NCBI RefSeq assembly: GCF_042658365.1
Contig: NZ_JBHSQC010000015.1
Direction: 5' to 3' (one strand)
Origin: Carnobacterium_A antarcticum
Lineage (GTDB): Bacteria; Bacillota; Bacilli; Lactobacillales; Carnobacteriaceae
Length of the DNA stretch: 64,000 nt
Part shown: one piece after another, positions 8,981-16,263 of the stretch
How positions within the stretch are numbered: position 1 is the first letter of the stretch
How the letters are laid out: each line of letters opens with the position of its first letter
Program-made: the position numbers and the translations under genes
The notes under the pieces: model-generated
What the model saw: the letters and a program-made list of their open reading frames with translations, nothing else
Told to the model about the DNA's origin: nothing
Databases searched by the model: none

Positions 8981-9523
8981 TTATGTCTGTTCTAATTGAT
9001 TGATTTTTTTTGTTAAGTTAAAGAAAAGCTTTCCGTAGAGGATTAAAATAATCAGGAAACAAATGGTTATTGGAATACCGCTGATAAGGGATCTGGTAGT
9101 GAATAAATTTGATAATAGAAGAAAAAGCAAGATAAGTGACATAGTCATTCCGAACCAGGTCCAATGCATTCTTACCTTTTTCAATAAACCAATCATCGAA
9201 TCCTTGTCCGTAAAGATTTCAAGATTTTGAGTTTCGTCTGTACTAAGTTTTCTGAAGTAAATCCAACTGCCTTGAAATATAGGATAAGAGTAAACAGCTT
9301 CCCAACCAGCATCTTCAAAAATAGCCAAATATTCATCTAAATCTTCTAAAGTTTCTTTGTAGTCAATACGATAAACATAGTTTGCCGGTTTACCTTGTTC
9401 AAATTGGTACTGAAAGTTTTTATATTTAGAAAAATGCCAGCCTTCTAAAGCCATATTATGCAGAAAATCCTGCTCTTTTTCCAGTTGATCTACTGTAATG
9501 AATTTAAATACTTTTTTCTCCAT
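8981..9523 (-). CDS. DUF2812 domain membrane protein
   Basis: 180 aa. The first 110 residues carry the DUF2812 pattern (LHNMALEGWHFSKY, YVYRIDYKE, FEDAGWEAVYS, GSWIYFRK), followed by two hydrophobic segments near 118-138 and 142-164, so the soluble part probably faces the cytoplasm. Function is not established. Such proteins are often encoded directly after a PadR regulator, as here (start 2 bp after the PadR stop), and are thought to be its partner or target. SD GGAGG in the end of the regulator gene. Confidence 0.8.
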   Translation of the reverse strand: MEKKVFKFITVDQLEKEQDFLHNMALEGWHFSKYKNFQYQFEQGKPANYVYRIDYKETLEDLDEYLAIFEDAGWEAVYSYPIFQGSWIYFRKLSTDETQNLEIFTDKDSMIGLLKKVRMHWTWFGMTMSLILLFLLLSNLFTTRSLISGIPITICFLIILILYGKLFFNLTKKINQLEQT

Positions 9524-9525
9524 GA

Positions 9526-9843
9526 TTATAGACCTCCTTTAGAGTTTAGATAGAGTTCCTCAATACGTGCTTTCTCACTATCTAAAATCTCTTTTCCTAA
9601 GGGTGTGATTTGATAAATTTTTCGGTTGCTTTCTTCTTTTACTGGTTCGATCAAACCGTCATTTTTCATCTTTGATAAAGTTCCATAAATAGTTCCCGGA
9701 CCTAATGAAATACGTTTTTTAGTCAGCTTTTCAACATAATCAATAATGGCATATCCATGTTTCGGTGTAACTAAAGATAGAAGGATATAGAATGCAGTTT
9801 CAGTCATCGGAATATAAGAATGTTTCAATTTTTTGTTGTTCAA
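9526..9843 (-). CDS. PadR family transcriptional regulator
   Basis: 105-aa winged-helix repressor: ETAFYILLSLVTPKHGYAI, then the recognition helix region GPGTIYGTLSKMKNDGLI and the wing RKIYQITPLGKEIL. It is a short PadR with a single C-terminal helix for dimerisation. TTG start, GAGGTG SD 7 nt upstream. First gene of a two-gene unit with the DUF2812 protein. Three dyads TATC-N7-GAT(A/G) spaced 33-34 bp lie in its promoter and 5' UTR, which suggests autoregulation. The inducer is unknown. Confidence 0.88.
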   Translation of the reverse strand: MNNKKLKHSYIPMTETAFYILLSLVTPKHGYAIIDYVEKLTKKRISLGPGTIYGTLSKMKNDGLIEPVKEESNRKIYQITPLGKEILDSEKARIEELYLNSKGGL

Positions 9844-9845
9844 TA

Positions 9846-9929
9846 TATCACACCTCGATGTATTTGGTAAGTATAGTATATCACGCTGCGATATATATTG
9901 TGAAAGAAAAGGTATCGTAACGCGATGCT
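9846..9929. promoter_or_regulatory. Three tandem operator dyads before padR
   Basis: Copies at 9846-9862 (TATCACACCTCGATGTA), 9879-9895 (TATCACGCTGCGATATA) and 9913-9929 (TATCGTAACGCGATGCT). All fit TATC-N7-GATR and are 33 and 34 bp apart, about three helical turns. The first covers the SD of padR, the second sits in the -35/-10 spacer and the third upstream of the -35. Confidence 0.6.
9875..9904 (-). promoter_or_regulatory. Probable padR promoter
   Basis: TTCACA and TATACT with an 18-bp spacer on the minus strand; the spacer contains the middle operator dyad. Confidence 0.55.
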
Positions 9930-10032
9930 GTTTATCCTTAGTATTGCGGAGTGCTACTCCAGATATAATATGGATACCTTATAGACTAATGAAAATAAAA
10001 AAGAACAATAGTATAGTCAGCGATTCTTCTAA

Positions 10033-10061
10033 TTGATTGAAAGTGACACTAGTGTTACAAT
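10033..10061 (+). promoter_or_regulatory. yisL promoter with palindromic operator
   Basis: TTGATT and TACAAT with a 17-bp spacer. The spacer contains GTGACACTAGTGTTAC (10043-10058) with a perfect ACACTAGTGT core, so a repressor bound there would block RNA polymerase. The site resembles the palindrome at 26428-26449. Confidence 0.65.
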
Positions 10062-10103
10062 GAGAAATGTAAACACACTAATTAATTAGAGGAGGAGAAA
10101 GAA

Positions 10104-10445
10104 ATGTGGCTGCACACTCATTTAACAGCTTTTATACTTTTATTTATAGCCGTTTTAGTAAAATTACTTAACCAGGATAAAGAGATGAAACCACTCTTGA
10201 TGGTCATACGGGTGATTTATCTTATCTTGATCGTAACGGGAGCACGTTTAGTCTTTTATACATTCGAATCTCAAATGGTATTAACGATAGTGAAGATTTT
10301 ACTTGGGTTAAGCACAATTGGTATTTGTGAAATGGCCTTTAGCAAAAAAGGCACAAAAGCGATGAAAAATGGACTAGTTGGTTTACTAGTAATAACTGCA
10401 ATTGTCGGGTTAGTACTAGCAGGCGGACGACCGTTTATATCTTAA
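10104..10445 (+). CDS. yisL: YisL family (UPF0344/DUF1516) membrane protein
   Basis: 113 aa with four hydrophobic segments and the family start MWLHTHLTAF, followed by a segment LIVTGARLV and the ending GLVLAGGRPF, all as in the Bacillus YisL/UPF0344 family. Location is the cytoplasmic membrane; function is unknown. Strong SD GAGGAGG. It is a single-gene unit between its own promoter with palindromic operator and a terminator. Confidence 0.85.
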   Translation: MWLHTHLTAFILLFIAVLVKLLNQDKEMKPLLMVIRVIYLILIVTGARLVFYTFESQMVLTIVKILLGLSTIGICEMAFSKKGTKAMKNGLVGLLVITAIVGLVLAGGRPFIS

Positions 10446-10466
10446 TAGAATTAGAAAAGAACATGA

Positions 10467-10513
10467 CAAAAAAGGTGCCTCAAAAACAACAGTTTCTGAG
10501 GCACCTTTTTTGT
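10467..10513. terminator. Bidirectional terminator
   Basis: AAAAAAGGTGCCTCA pairs with TGAGGCACCTTTTTT; it separates yisL from the converging AraC-type gene. Confidence 0.92.
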
Positions 10514-10552
10514 CTAATTTCAATGTATACATAGCATTTCTCGAAAAAGTTG

Positions 10553-11689
10553 CTACTTATTTGTATTGGCTATGAAAAGAGAAGGAGTCATACCCGTCAC
10601 TTTTTTAAACACTTTCCCAAAATAATTGGAATCATTAAAACCAACGAGTAAAGCAATTTCAGTAATGGATAGACTTCCTTTTTCTAAATAAGGTTTTGCT
10701 TCTTCTATTTTTTTGTAATGAATATATTGTGTTAGCGTCATGTGTGTTTCGCTTTTAAACTTACGGGACAAATGAGCTGGATTGACATAAATTTTTTTCG
10801 CGATTTCTTCCAACGTTAATGGATAATCGATGTGCAGCAAAATATAATGAATCGCTCTTTTGACAATATCACTGTACTCTGGATTTGAATACGTACGTAC
10901 ACTTTCGCTGTATTCCATTAAGAGCGCTCTTCTAATTTCATATAACGTTGGCAGATCCTTGGTGCGTTCAATCATGATGGCAAATTTTTCAGAAATGCTG
11001 TGCAGATAGATAGGGTGGACTCCGCCTTTTTCAGCAGCTTTTCGATTCAACGTGTTTAATGAGAACAAAAGGTTTTTATATGCTCGAATAGGATTATCGC
11101 TGGCCCGATACGAGAAGTCGATCAATTCTAGGTGCTCATCCATAATTTTGATGGCGAGAAGCCCATCGCCTTTAGCAACCACTGACATGAGTTCGTTTTC
11201 AAATTTATAGCGAGCTTCGATAGTCTGTTGTGTAGGTTCTTGTTTACTGAGGACTTCATGTTTTGTAGAGAAAGATGGAAGAGAATCAGATGATCGTAAT
11301 TGCGGCGCCACATAAGGATGTGAAAACAAATTTGTCAAAAGGACATTCAAATGATTCAACTCATGGGGATGAACGACAATTAAAGAATCGTAAAAATCTT
11401 GCAGTGTTTTACGACTATGAAGGGGTAATTGATTGGAAGAAATTACACGGTTAATAAAGTCAAGGTTAGGCGCATTAGAAAGAAAAGGGCCAACAAAAAT
11501 AGAACCTTGAAATTTTTCTTCTTCCCACAAACCAATCGCACTATATTCTAATCCAAAACTGGTATTAAAAAAATAGCAGCAATTCGGTTTTTGTTTCTGT
11601 AATTGTTCTGTTACCTTCAAAAAAGTATCCATAGTAGGCATTATTTCTTCAGAAAAAGATGGATGAACCAACTGAATTAAGTTTACCAA
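10553..11689 (-). CDS. AraC family transcriptional regulator, possibly 5' truncated
   Basis: 378 aa from a TTG at 11689. The C-terminal 100 residues are a typical AraC double helix-turn-helix (LTLEEIAKKIYVNPAHLSRKFK and ITEIALLVGFNDSNYFGKVFKK). The N-terminal 250 residues are a sensor-like region I do not recognise (sequence FNTSFGLEYSAIGLW may be a ligand domain of the two-component/AraC type). No convincing SD precedes the TTG, and the DNA directly upstream is a remnant of a beta-glucuronidase gene on the other strand, so the true 5' end may have been lost. Context (uidA scar, kdgK remnant) suggests it once controlled glucuronide use. Confidence 0.75.
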   Translation of the reverse strand: MVNLIQLVHPSFSEEIMPTMDTFLKVTEQLQKQKPNCCYFFNTSFGLEYSAIGLWEEEKFQGSIFVGPFLSNAPNLDFINRVISSNQLPLHSRKTLQDFYDSLIVVHPHELNHLNVLLTNLFSHPYVAPQLRSSDSLPSFSTKHEVLSKQEPTQQTIEARYKFENELMSVVAKGDGLLAIKIMDEHLELIDFSYRASDNPIRAYKNLLFSLNTLNRKAAEKGGVHPIYLHSISEKFAIMIERTKDLPTLYEIRRALLMEYSESVRTYSNPEYSDIVKRAIHYILLHIDYPLTLEEIAKKIYVNPAHLSRKFKSETHMTLTQYIHYKKIEEAKPYLEKGSLSITEIALLVGFNDSNYFGKVFKKVTGMTPSLFIANTNK

Positions 11690-11888
11690 CCGTTGCCAAC
11701 AAAAGACGTTATGGCTGTGCCAGCTTCATTTAATGATCAAGGTGTCGGATTTTGAAATGAAGCAAGGTACCAATCGTGTGCAAGGGAATAAAAAAGGAGT
11801 ATTCAATCGTGCTCGCCAGCCAAAAATGGTTGTTCGCTCACTAAGAGACCGCTGGAAAGCTATTCCTGATTTTAACTACAAAAAATAA
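11690..11888 (+). pseudogene. uidA: uidA (beta-glucuronidase) remnant
   Basis: Two pieces of a GH2 beta-glucuronidase are joined. First, LPTKDVMAVPASFNDQGV from near the N-terminus. Second, in another frame, DFEMKQGTNRVQGNKKGVFN and then RARQPKMVVRSLRDRW to the stop at 11886-11888, which is the C-terminal end of the family. The roughly 500 residues between, with both catalytic glutamates, are missing, and there is a frame change at the junction (about 11750). This is a non-functional deletion scar. Confidence 0.8.
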
Positions 11889-11972
11889 CGACAAGAAAAT
11901 TGGGAGGATCAGGCATAACTTGATCCTCTTTTAAAAAAAGAATAAAAAAACGGTTAGGAAGTGGAAATAGCA

Positions 11973-12563
11973 ATGAAGAAAGATGTTGTTTTAATCGGTG
12001 AAGCGATGGGTTTATTTAGTGCATATGAGTCTGGAAAATTAGACGATGCATATTATTTCTCCAAAAAAGTTGCTGGAGCAGAAGTAAACGTAGGAATCGG
12101 CTTATCTCGCTTAGGGATAGATGCAGAACTCATTACCCGCCTAGGGGACGATTACTTTGGACGTTACATTTTAAAGTTCTTAGAGTTAGAGGGAATTGGG
12201 ACCGAATTCATTTCTCTGGATGAGGATAGCAATACGGGTTTCATGTTGAAAAGCAAGATGGATGAAGGAGATCCTGAAACAGCGTATTATCGAAAAGGCA
12301 GTGCCTTTTCCAAGCTGTTTATTGAAGATGTAATCGGTCTGGTTGATTTTAAAAATGTAAATGATACTGTAGGAGCAGGTGACGGATTTGCGGTAGGAAT
12401 CATTAGCGGTTATTTAGATGGGTTAACTTTAGAACAATCCACTGTTCGTGCAAACGCTATCGGAGCGATCCAAGTACAAAACCTTGGGGATAATGAAAGG
12501 CTGCCAGATAGAGAGACGTTATTGGATTTTATTGAACAAGGGAACAGTTTGATTCAAGATTAA
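11973..12563 (+). pseudogene. kdgK: 2-keto-3-deoxygluconate kinase (PfkB family) with internal deletion
   Basis: 196 aa; KdgK proteins are about 310-340 aa. Residues 1-127 match the N-terminal half (VVLIGEAMGLF, AGAEVNVGIGLSRLG, ITRLGDDYFGRYI, YYRKGSAFSKL). Residue 128 onward jumps to the ATP/catalytic end (NDTVGAGDGFAVG, with catalytic Asp137). About 120-130 middle residues are missing without loss of frame. The enzyme phosphorylates KDG in uronate catabolism; this version lacks much of the substrate lid and nucleotide core and is probably inactive. ATG at 11973 preferred (AGGAAG SD, 8-nt spacing) over GTG at 11961. Confidence 0.8.
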
Positions 12564-12587
12564 CCAATTTATAAATGGTTATCCATT

Positions 12588-12630
12588 AATAGACAGAGTA
12601 GTTTTTTTTAACTATTCTGTCTATTTTTAT
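12588..12630 (+). terminator. Terminator after the kdgK remnant
   Basis: AATAGACAGAGTAG pairs with CTATTCTGTCTATT across a T/A-rich loop, followed by TTTT. Confidence 0.8.
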
Positions 12631-12632
12631 TT

Positions 12633-12880
12633 AATTAAACTAACTTTTTTTCGTGTATGAATGTCATACTCTAGACTGATTTATTTCTTCGGGAAATCCG
12701 TTATACTAAAGCCATGAACGAAAGCGATAGGTTCAATAAAGAATCTTTGCCTATTATTTCGTTAATAAAGTCTCCCAAAAGGCTAGTTTTCTAAACAAGT
12801 TGCAAAAGCATCCGCTCAGTCTCAGGAATTTGGCAAGCAAGTCTAACTAATTTTTCTATAATTGCAAAGGATGATGAAAA
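12633..12880 (+). other. Structured leader before the DUF1232 gene
   Basis: A -10-like TATACT lies at 12702-12707. A stem-loop follows at 12716-12763: AACGAAA pairs with TTTCGTT and ATAGG with CCTAT. I do not recognise a known riboswitch class here. No coding sequence seen. Confidence 0.35.
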
Positions 12881-13165
12881 ATGAAAATGGTACAAAAACA
12901 AAAGAAGACACCTATGACACAAATAAAATCACTTTTACTATCCCTTTTTAGTACAAAAGTAAGTGGGAAAAAGAAATTGATGGTAGGGGCAATCGTTCTT
13001 TATATTATCAGCCCTATCGATTTTATTCCGGATTTTATTCCTGTAGCAGGCTATGCTGACGATGTGATACTACCGATTTTACTGATTATTGCCAATAAAT
13101 TATTGTCGGATAATAGCGGATTAGAAACCAATAAACCAATAAAAGAAGCTGAAAAGGTTCAATAA
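12881..13165 (+). CDS. DUF1232 (YkvA-like) membrane protein
   Basis: 94 aa. The central motif LYIISPIDFIPDFIPVAGYADD is the hallmark of DUF1232, a short domain with one or two hydrophobic segments. The N-terminus is basic (QKQKKTPMTQ) and the C-terminus polar. Function is not established; the family is membrane associated. SD-like AAGGATGATG precedes the ATG. Alone, with an unusual 250-base leader upstream. Confidence 0.85.
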   Translation: MKMVQKQKKTPMTQIKSLLLSLFSTKVSGKKKLMVGAIVLYIISPIDFIPDFIPVAGYADDVILPILLIIANKLLSDNSGLETNKPIKEAEKVQ

Positions 13166-13289
13166 ATCTACAAAAAAAGAATAGCTCTTTGTCGTGTTGG
13201 AAACTCTTAAAAATTGAAATTTCTTCCGGAAATTTTAAGATTGTAGATTACATTCATTTCCCTTATCAATACCAAAAACGATAGAAAAA
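13166..13289. other. Intergenic region with small hairpins
   Basis: No gene seen. AAATTTC-TTCC-GGAAATTT near 13218-13238 forms a small hairpin ahead of the terminator at 13285-13320. Confidence 0.4.
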
Positions 13290-13320
13290 AAGAATTGTCA
13301 CATAGACAATTCTTTTTTTT
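13285..13320 (+). terminator. Terminator after the DUF1232 gene
   Basis: AAAAGAATTGTC pairs with GACAATTCTTTT around a five-base loop, followed by eight T. Confidence 0.92.
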
Positions 13321-13395
13321 AGCTTTAAATAAAATGAGATAGTGAATTTACTGAAATATGTTATCCATTATTTAACGCAGACCTTTTTTAAACAG

Positions 13396-13457
13396 AGAAA
13401 ACAAAATCCCGTTCAATCTATCGGGAAAGTTCGACAAGAGATGAACGGGATTCTTTT
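13396..13457 (-). terminator. Long hairpin, likely terminator of the zinc-ribbon gene
   Basis: AATCCCGTTCA and TGAACGGGATT, 11 bp, separated by about 26 bases that can fold further (TCCCG with CGGGA). On the minus strand it is followed by TTTTGTTTT and lies about 35 bp past the stop at 13490. Confidence 0.6.
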
Positions 13458-13489
13458 AAAAAAGTACTGTCTATTGAGAAGTTGTTACA

Positions 13490-13894
13490 TTAAGTTTTTT
13501 TGATGAATTGCTCCTTGCAGTGAGGACAGGTAATGTTGATTTTTCCTTTATTTCGCGGAACACGCAATTTTTCATGGCAGTTGGGGCAAGAGTAGAACTT
13601 ATATGCTTTGCGTTGGTAAAATTTGTTCCGTTTTTTGTTCCATTCTCCCTTAAGCCGGCGAGTAAATGTTAGATATTTCAGGTTTTCTTGATACCGTTTT
13701 GTCCGATTGCGCGAAAATATTCGATAATAACTAATGATGATGGCTGCCCACCCTAGTAAGCCGCCAATCGGCCAATTCAGTAAATTAAACAAGATAATGA
13801 AAGCAAGACCACCGTAAAGCAAGAAGCTGGAGAGTTTATCCACGCCGTATCTGCCAATCATAAATTTCTGGAATTGAGTTTTGATTTTTCCCAT
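13490..13894 (-). CDS. Zinc-ribbon membrane protein of unknown function
   Basis: 134 aa. Two hydrophobic segments lie near 22-40 and 43-60, a very basic stretch follows (RNRTKRYQENLKYLTFTRR), and the C-terminus holds a zinc ribbon with CPNC and CPHC (about 103-106 and 123-126), likely cytoplasmic. The arrangement is found in small Firmicute proteins of unknown role. It may bind zinc or nucleic acid, but nothing in the neighbourhood points to a pathway. Confidence 0.7.
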   Translation of the reverse strand: MGKIKTQFQKFMIGRYGVDKLSSFLLYGGLAFIILFNLLNWPIGGLLGWAAIIISYYRIFSRNRTKRYQENLKYLTFTRRLKGEWNKKRNKFYQRKAYKFYSCPNCHEKLRVPRNKGKINITCPHCKEQFIKKT

Positions 13895-14324
13895 TCAGTT
13901 TGTCGCCTCTTTCTGTATTACGTATATGGATAGTAATAAGTAGTATACCATTTCAAATAAAAGTTGCGACTGTCTTTGGTCTGAGTTTAGGGTTGAAGTT
14001 ACCAATAGGGTTGAAGACGTTTAGGATGATTTCTTCAATGCACTTATTTTTTCTTGTACACCTTATCTGTGTAGTCTAAGCTAAATAAAATAAGGATGAC
14101 ACACAAAAAACTTTACACCAATCATAGGGGCTCCGCCCAAAATGATAGAAGCATGTGTAAGAGGAAAATTCCCCCATCTGGATCAGGAAGTCACGTATTG
14201 GAATCAATAGATAAAAATCCTATTGTGTTTGACTGTACACAAGTTATTAGCGAACTAAAATTTGAGAGGAAATTAAGGTTCCTCATAAGTTTAACGGAAT
14301 TTTAATAAAACGCCTTCATAGTCC
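13895..14324. other. Intergenic region with possible gene remnant
   Basis: About 430 bases without a convincing gene. From 14097 an ATG after AATAAGG could open a reading frame that, if one A of the six-A run is removed, continues as FTPIIGAPPKMIEACVRGKF and stops about 30 codons later; a second open frame runs on to 14305. I could not assign either. They look like decayed coding DNA. Confidence 0.3.
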
Positions 14325-14353
14325 TTACAATGGAAAAACCACTGTGCTACACT
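14325..14353 (+). promoter_or_regulatory. Possible bglA promoter
   Basis: TTACAA and TACACT with a 17-bp spacer, about 55 bp before the 6-phospho-beta-glucosidase start. Confidence 0.45.
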
Positions 14354-14408
14354 AATAGAGAAGTACAGAAATACAGCTTTCACTGAATAGAACTGAAGGA
14401 GGATATTT

Positions 14409-15839
14409 ATGGGACTTAGGAAAGATTTTTTGTGGGGCGGCGCTACAGCAGCCAATCAATGCGAAGGTGGCTATAATAAAGGCGGACGCGGTCTAGCGAA
14501 CGTAGATGTCGTTCCGATTGGAGAAGATCGTTTTCCGATTATTGCTGGGAAACAAAAAATGTTTGATTTTGACGATGAGCATTTTTATCCAGCAAAAGAA
14601 GCCATTGATATGTACGATCACTACAAAGAAGATATTGCTTTATTTGGAGAAATGGGGTTCAAAACCTATCGTTTATCTATTGCTTGGAGCCGCATTTTTC
14701 CAATGGGAGACGAAGCAGAACCAAACGAAGAAGGCTTGCAATTCTATGAAGACTTATTCAAAGAATGCCATAAATACGGTATTGAACCCTTAGTGACCAT
14801 TACGCATTTTGATTGTCCAATGCATTTGATCGAGAAATATGGAGCATGGCGCAGCCGCGAAATGATCGGTTTTTATGAAAATCTTTGTAACGTTATTTTC
14901 CGTCGTTACAAAGGGCTGGTAAAATACTGGTTAACGTTTAACGAAATCAATATGATTCTTCATGCTCCATTTATGGGAGCGGGATTATATTTTGAAGAAG
15001 GCGAAAATGAAGAACAAGCAAAATACCAAGCTGCTCATCATGAATTAGTAGCGAGTGCCATTGCTACACGTATCGCTCATGAAGTAGACCCAGAAAACCA
15101 AGTGGGCTGTATGCTAGCTGCAGGGCATTATTACCCTTATTCATGTAAACCAGAAGATGTCTTCAAAGCGCAAGAAGCCGACCGTGAGAACTACTTCTTT
15201 ATTGATGTTCAATCACGTGGAGAATACCCTGCCTATGCTTTGAAAAAACTAGAACGTGAAGGCGTCACGATTCAAATGGAAGATGGAGATTTAGAGTTGT
15301 TGAAAGAAAACACAGTAGACTTTATCTCTTTCTCTTACTATTCTTCACGTGTTGTTTCGACTGATCCAAAAGTAAATGAAACAACATCTGGCAATATATT
15401 TGCTTCTGTAAAAAACCCTTATTTAGAAGTCAGTGAGTGGGGCTGGCAAATAGACCCATTAGGACTAAGAACGACGATGAATTCATTGTATGATCGGTAT
15501 CAAAAACCTCTTTTCATCGTTGAAAACGGCTTAGGGGCTATAGACGAACCAGATGAAAATGGATACGTAGCTGACGATTACCGTATTGACTACTTAGCAG
15601 CGCACTTGCAGGCTATGAAAGATGCCGTTGAACTAGACGGAGTAGATTTGATGGGATATACAAGCTGGGGCTGTATTGACTTAGTCAGTGCCGGTACGGG
15701 TGAAATGAAAAAACGTTACGGTTTTATCTATGTTGACCGCGACAATGAAGGCAACGGGACTTTAGCTCGTTCTAAGAAAAAATCATTTGACTGGTACAAA
15801 AAAGTGATCGCAAGCAACGGAGAAGACTTATCTGTTTAA
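14409..15839 (+). CDS. bglA: 6-phospho-beta-glucosidase, GH1
   Basis: 476 aa, normal for GH1. The start FLWGGATAANQCEGGY and the acid/base motif TFNEIN (Glu179) and nucleophile motif IVENGLG (Glu372) are present. SAGTGEMKKRYGFI near the C-terminus carries the Ser/Lys/Tyr pattern that binds the 6-phosphate, separating it from plain beta-glucosidases. It would cleave phosphorylated beta-glucosides such as cellobiose-6-P or aryl-beta-glucoside-6-P delivered by a PTS. No PTS genes are next to it, so its sugar must enter through a system elsewhere. SD GGAGG 6 nt before the ATG. Confidence 0.92.
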   Translation: MGLRKDFLWGGATAANQCEGGYNKGGRGLANVDVVPIGEDRFPIIAGKQKMFDFDDEHFYPAKEAIDMYDHYKEDIALFGEMGFKTYRLSIAWSRIFPMGDEAEPNEEGLQFYEDLFKECHKYGIEPLVTITHFDCPMHLIEKYGAWRSREMIGFYENLCNVIFRRYKGLVKYWLTFNEINMILHAPFMGAGLYFEEGENEEQAKYQAAHHELVASAIATRIAHEVDPENQVGCMLAAGHYYPYSCKPEDVFKAQEADRENYFFIDVQSRGEYPAYALKKLEREGVTIQMEDGDLELLKENTVDFISFSYYSSRVVSTDPKVNETTSGNIFASVKNPYLEVSEWGWQIDPLGLRTTMNSLYDRYQKPLFIVENGLGAIDEPDENGYVADDYRIDYLAAHLQAMKDAVELDGVDLMGYTSWGCIDLVSAGTGEMKKRYGFIYVDRDNEGNGTLARSKKKSFDWYKKVIASNGEDLSV

Positions 15840-15880
15840 AGAGTGCTGATTCGTTTAAAACAAAAATGTTATATTAAGGT

Positions 15881-15913
15881 AAAGAGCCTTTCTCAGTGGA
15901 GAAAGGCTTTTTA
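15881..15913 (+). terminator. Terminator after bglA
   Basis: AAAGAGCCTTTCTC pairs with GAGAAAGGCTTTTT around AGTG. Confidence 0.93.
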
Positions 15914-16004
15914 TGATGCTTACGTATTGGTGAGTTGTGAGGTTTATACTATACAGATATTATAGACTATTCATCAATTTGTTCGGACAATAAAAATAAA
16001 AATG

Positions 16005-16033
16005 TTTACACGTACGTATAAGTGGGGTATAAT
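16005..16033 (+). promoter_or_regulatory. Arabinose transporter promoter with AraR operator
   Basis: TTTACA and TATAAT with a 17-bp spacer. The spacer holds ACACGTACGTATA (16008-16020), the AraR-type operator core ACGTACGT, so AraR would compete with RNA polymerase. Confidence 0.85.
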
Positions 16034-16038
16034 AATTT

Positions 16039-16054
16039 TTGAAAGCGCTATTAA
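16039..16054 (+). promoter_or_regulatory. cre (CcpA) site
   Basis: TTGAAAGCGCTATTAA, matching TGNAANCG with a partial right half. It overlaps the expected transcription start. Confidence 0.65.
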
Positions 16055-16076
16055 AAATTAAGTTAGGAGAATTAAA

Positions 16077-16085
16077 ATGACATAA
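16077..16085 (+). other. Two-codon mini-ORF (Met-Thr-stop)
   Basis: ATGACATAA preceded by TTAGGAG at normal spacing. It resembles the start of the lipoprotein gene 190 bp downstream (AGGAG, then ATGACTAAA). It may be the relic of an older start or a leader mini-ORF. The 178 bases after it, to 16263, hold no other gene; AGCAAT/ATTGCT can form a small hairpin near 16178-16196. Confidence 0.35.
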
Positions 16086-16263
16086 TACGCGATAGCTGTT
16101 GACCTGATATACTGTTTATCCAATTGTATTTTAGAACTTGAATTTAAAAGGTGGTGTAGTTAAAGCAAGCTGAATTAGAAAGCAATTATTCTATTGCTAG
16201 TTTTAAAAATTGTAACAGTAGAACGCATAGTTAATTCAAAAAAATTAGTGAGGAGAAATAAAA

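Noticed and set aside
14096..14305. A 69-codon forward frame upstream of bglA as a real gene
   Set aside because: Odd composition and no family match. Another frame in the same stretch looks more protein-like, so I treat the region as decayed.
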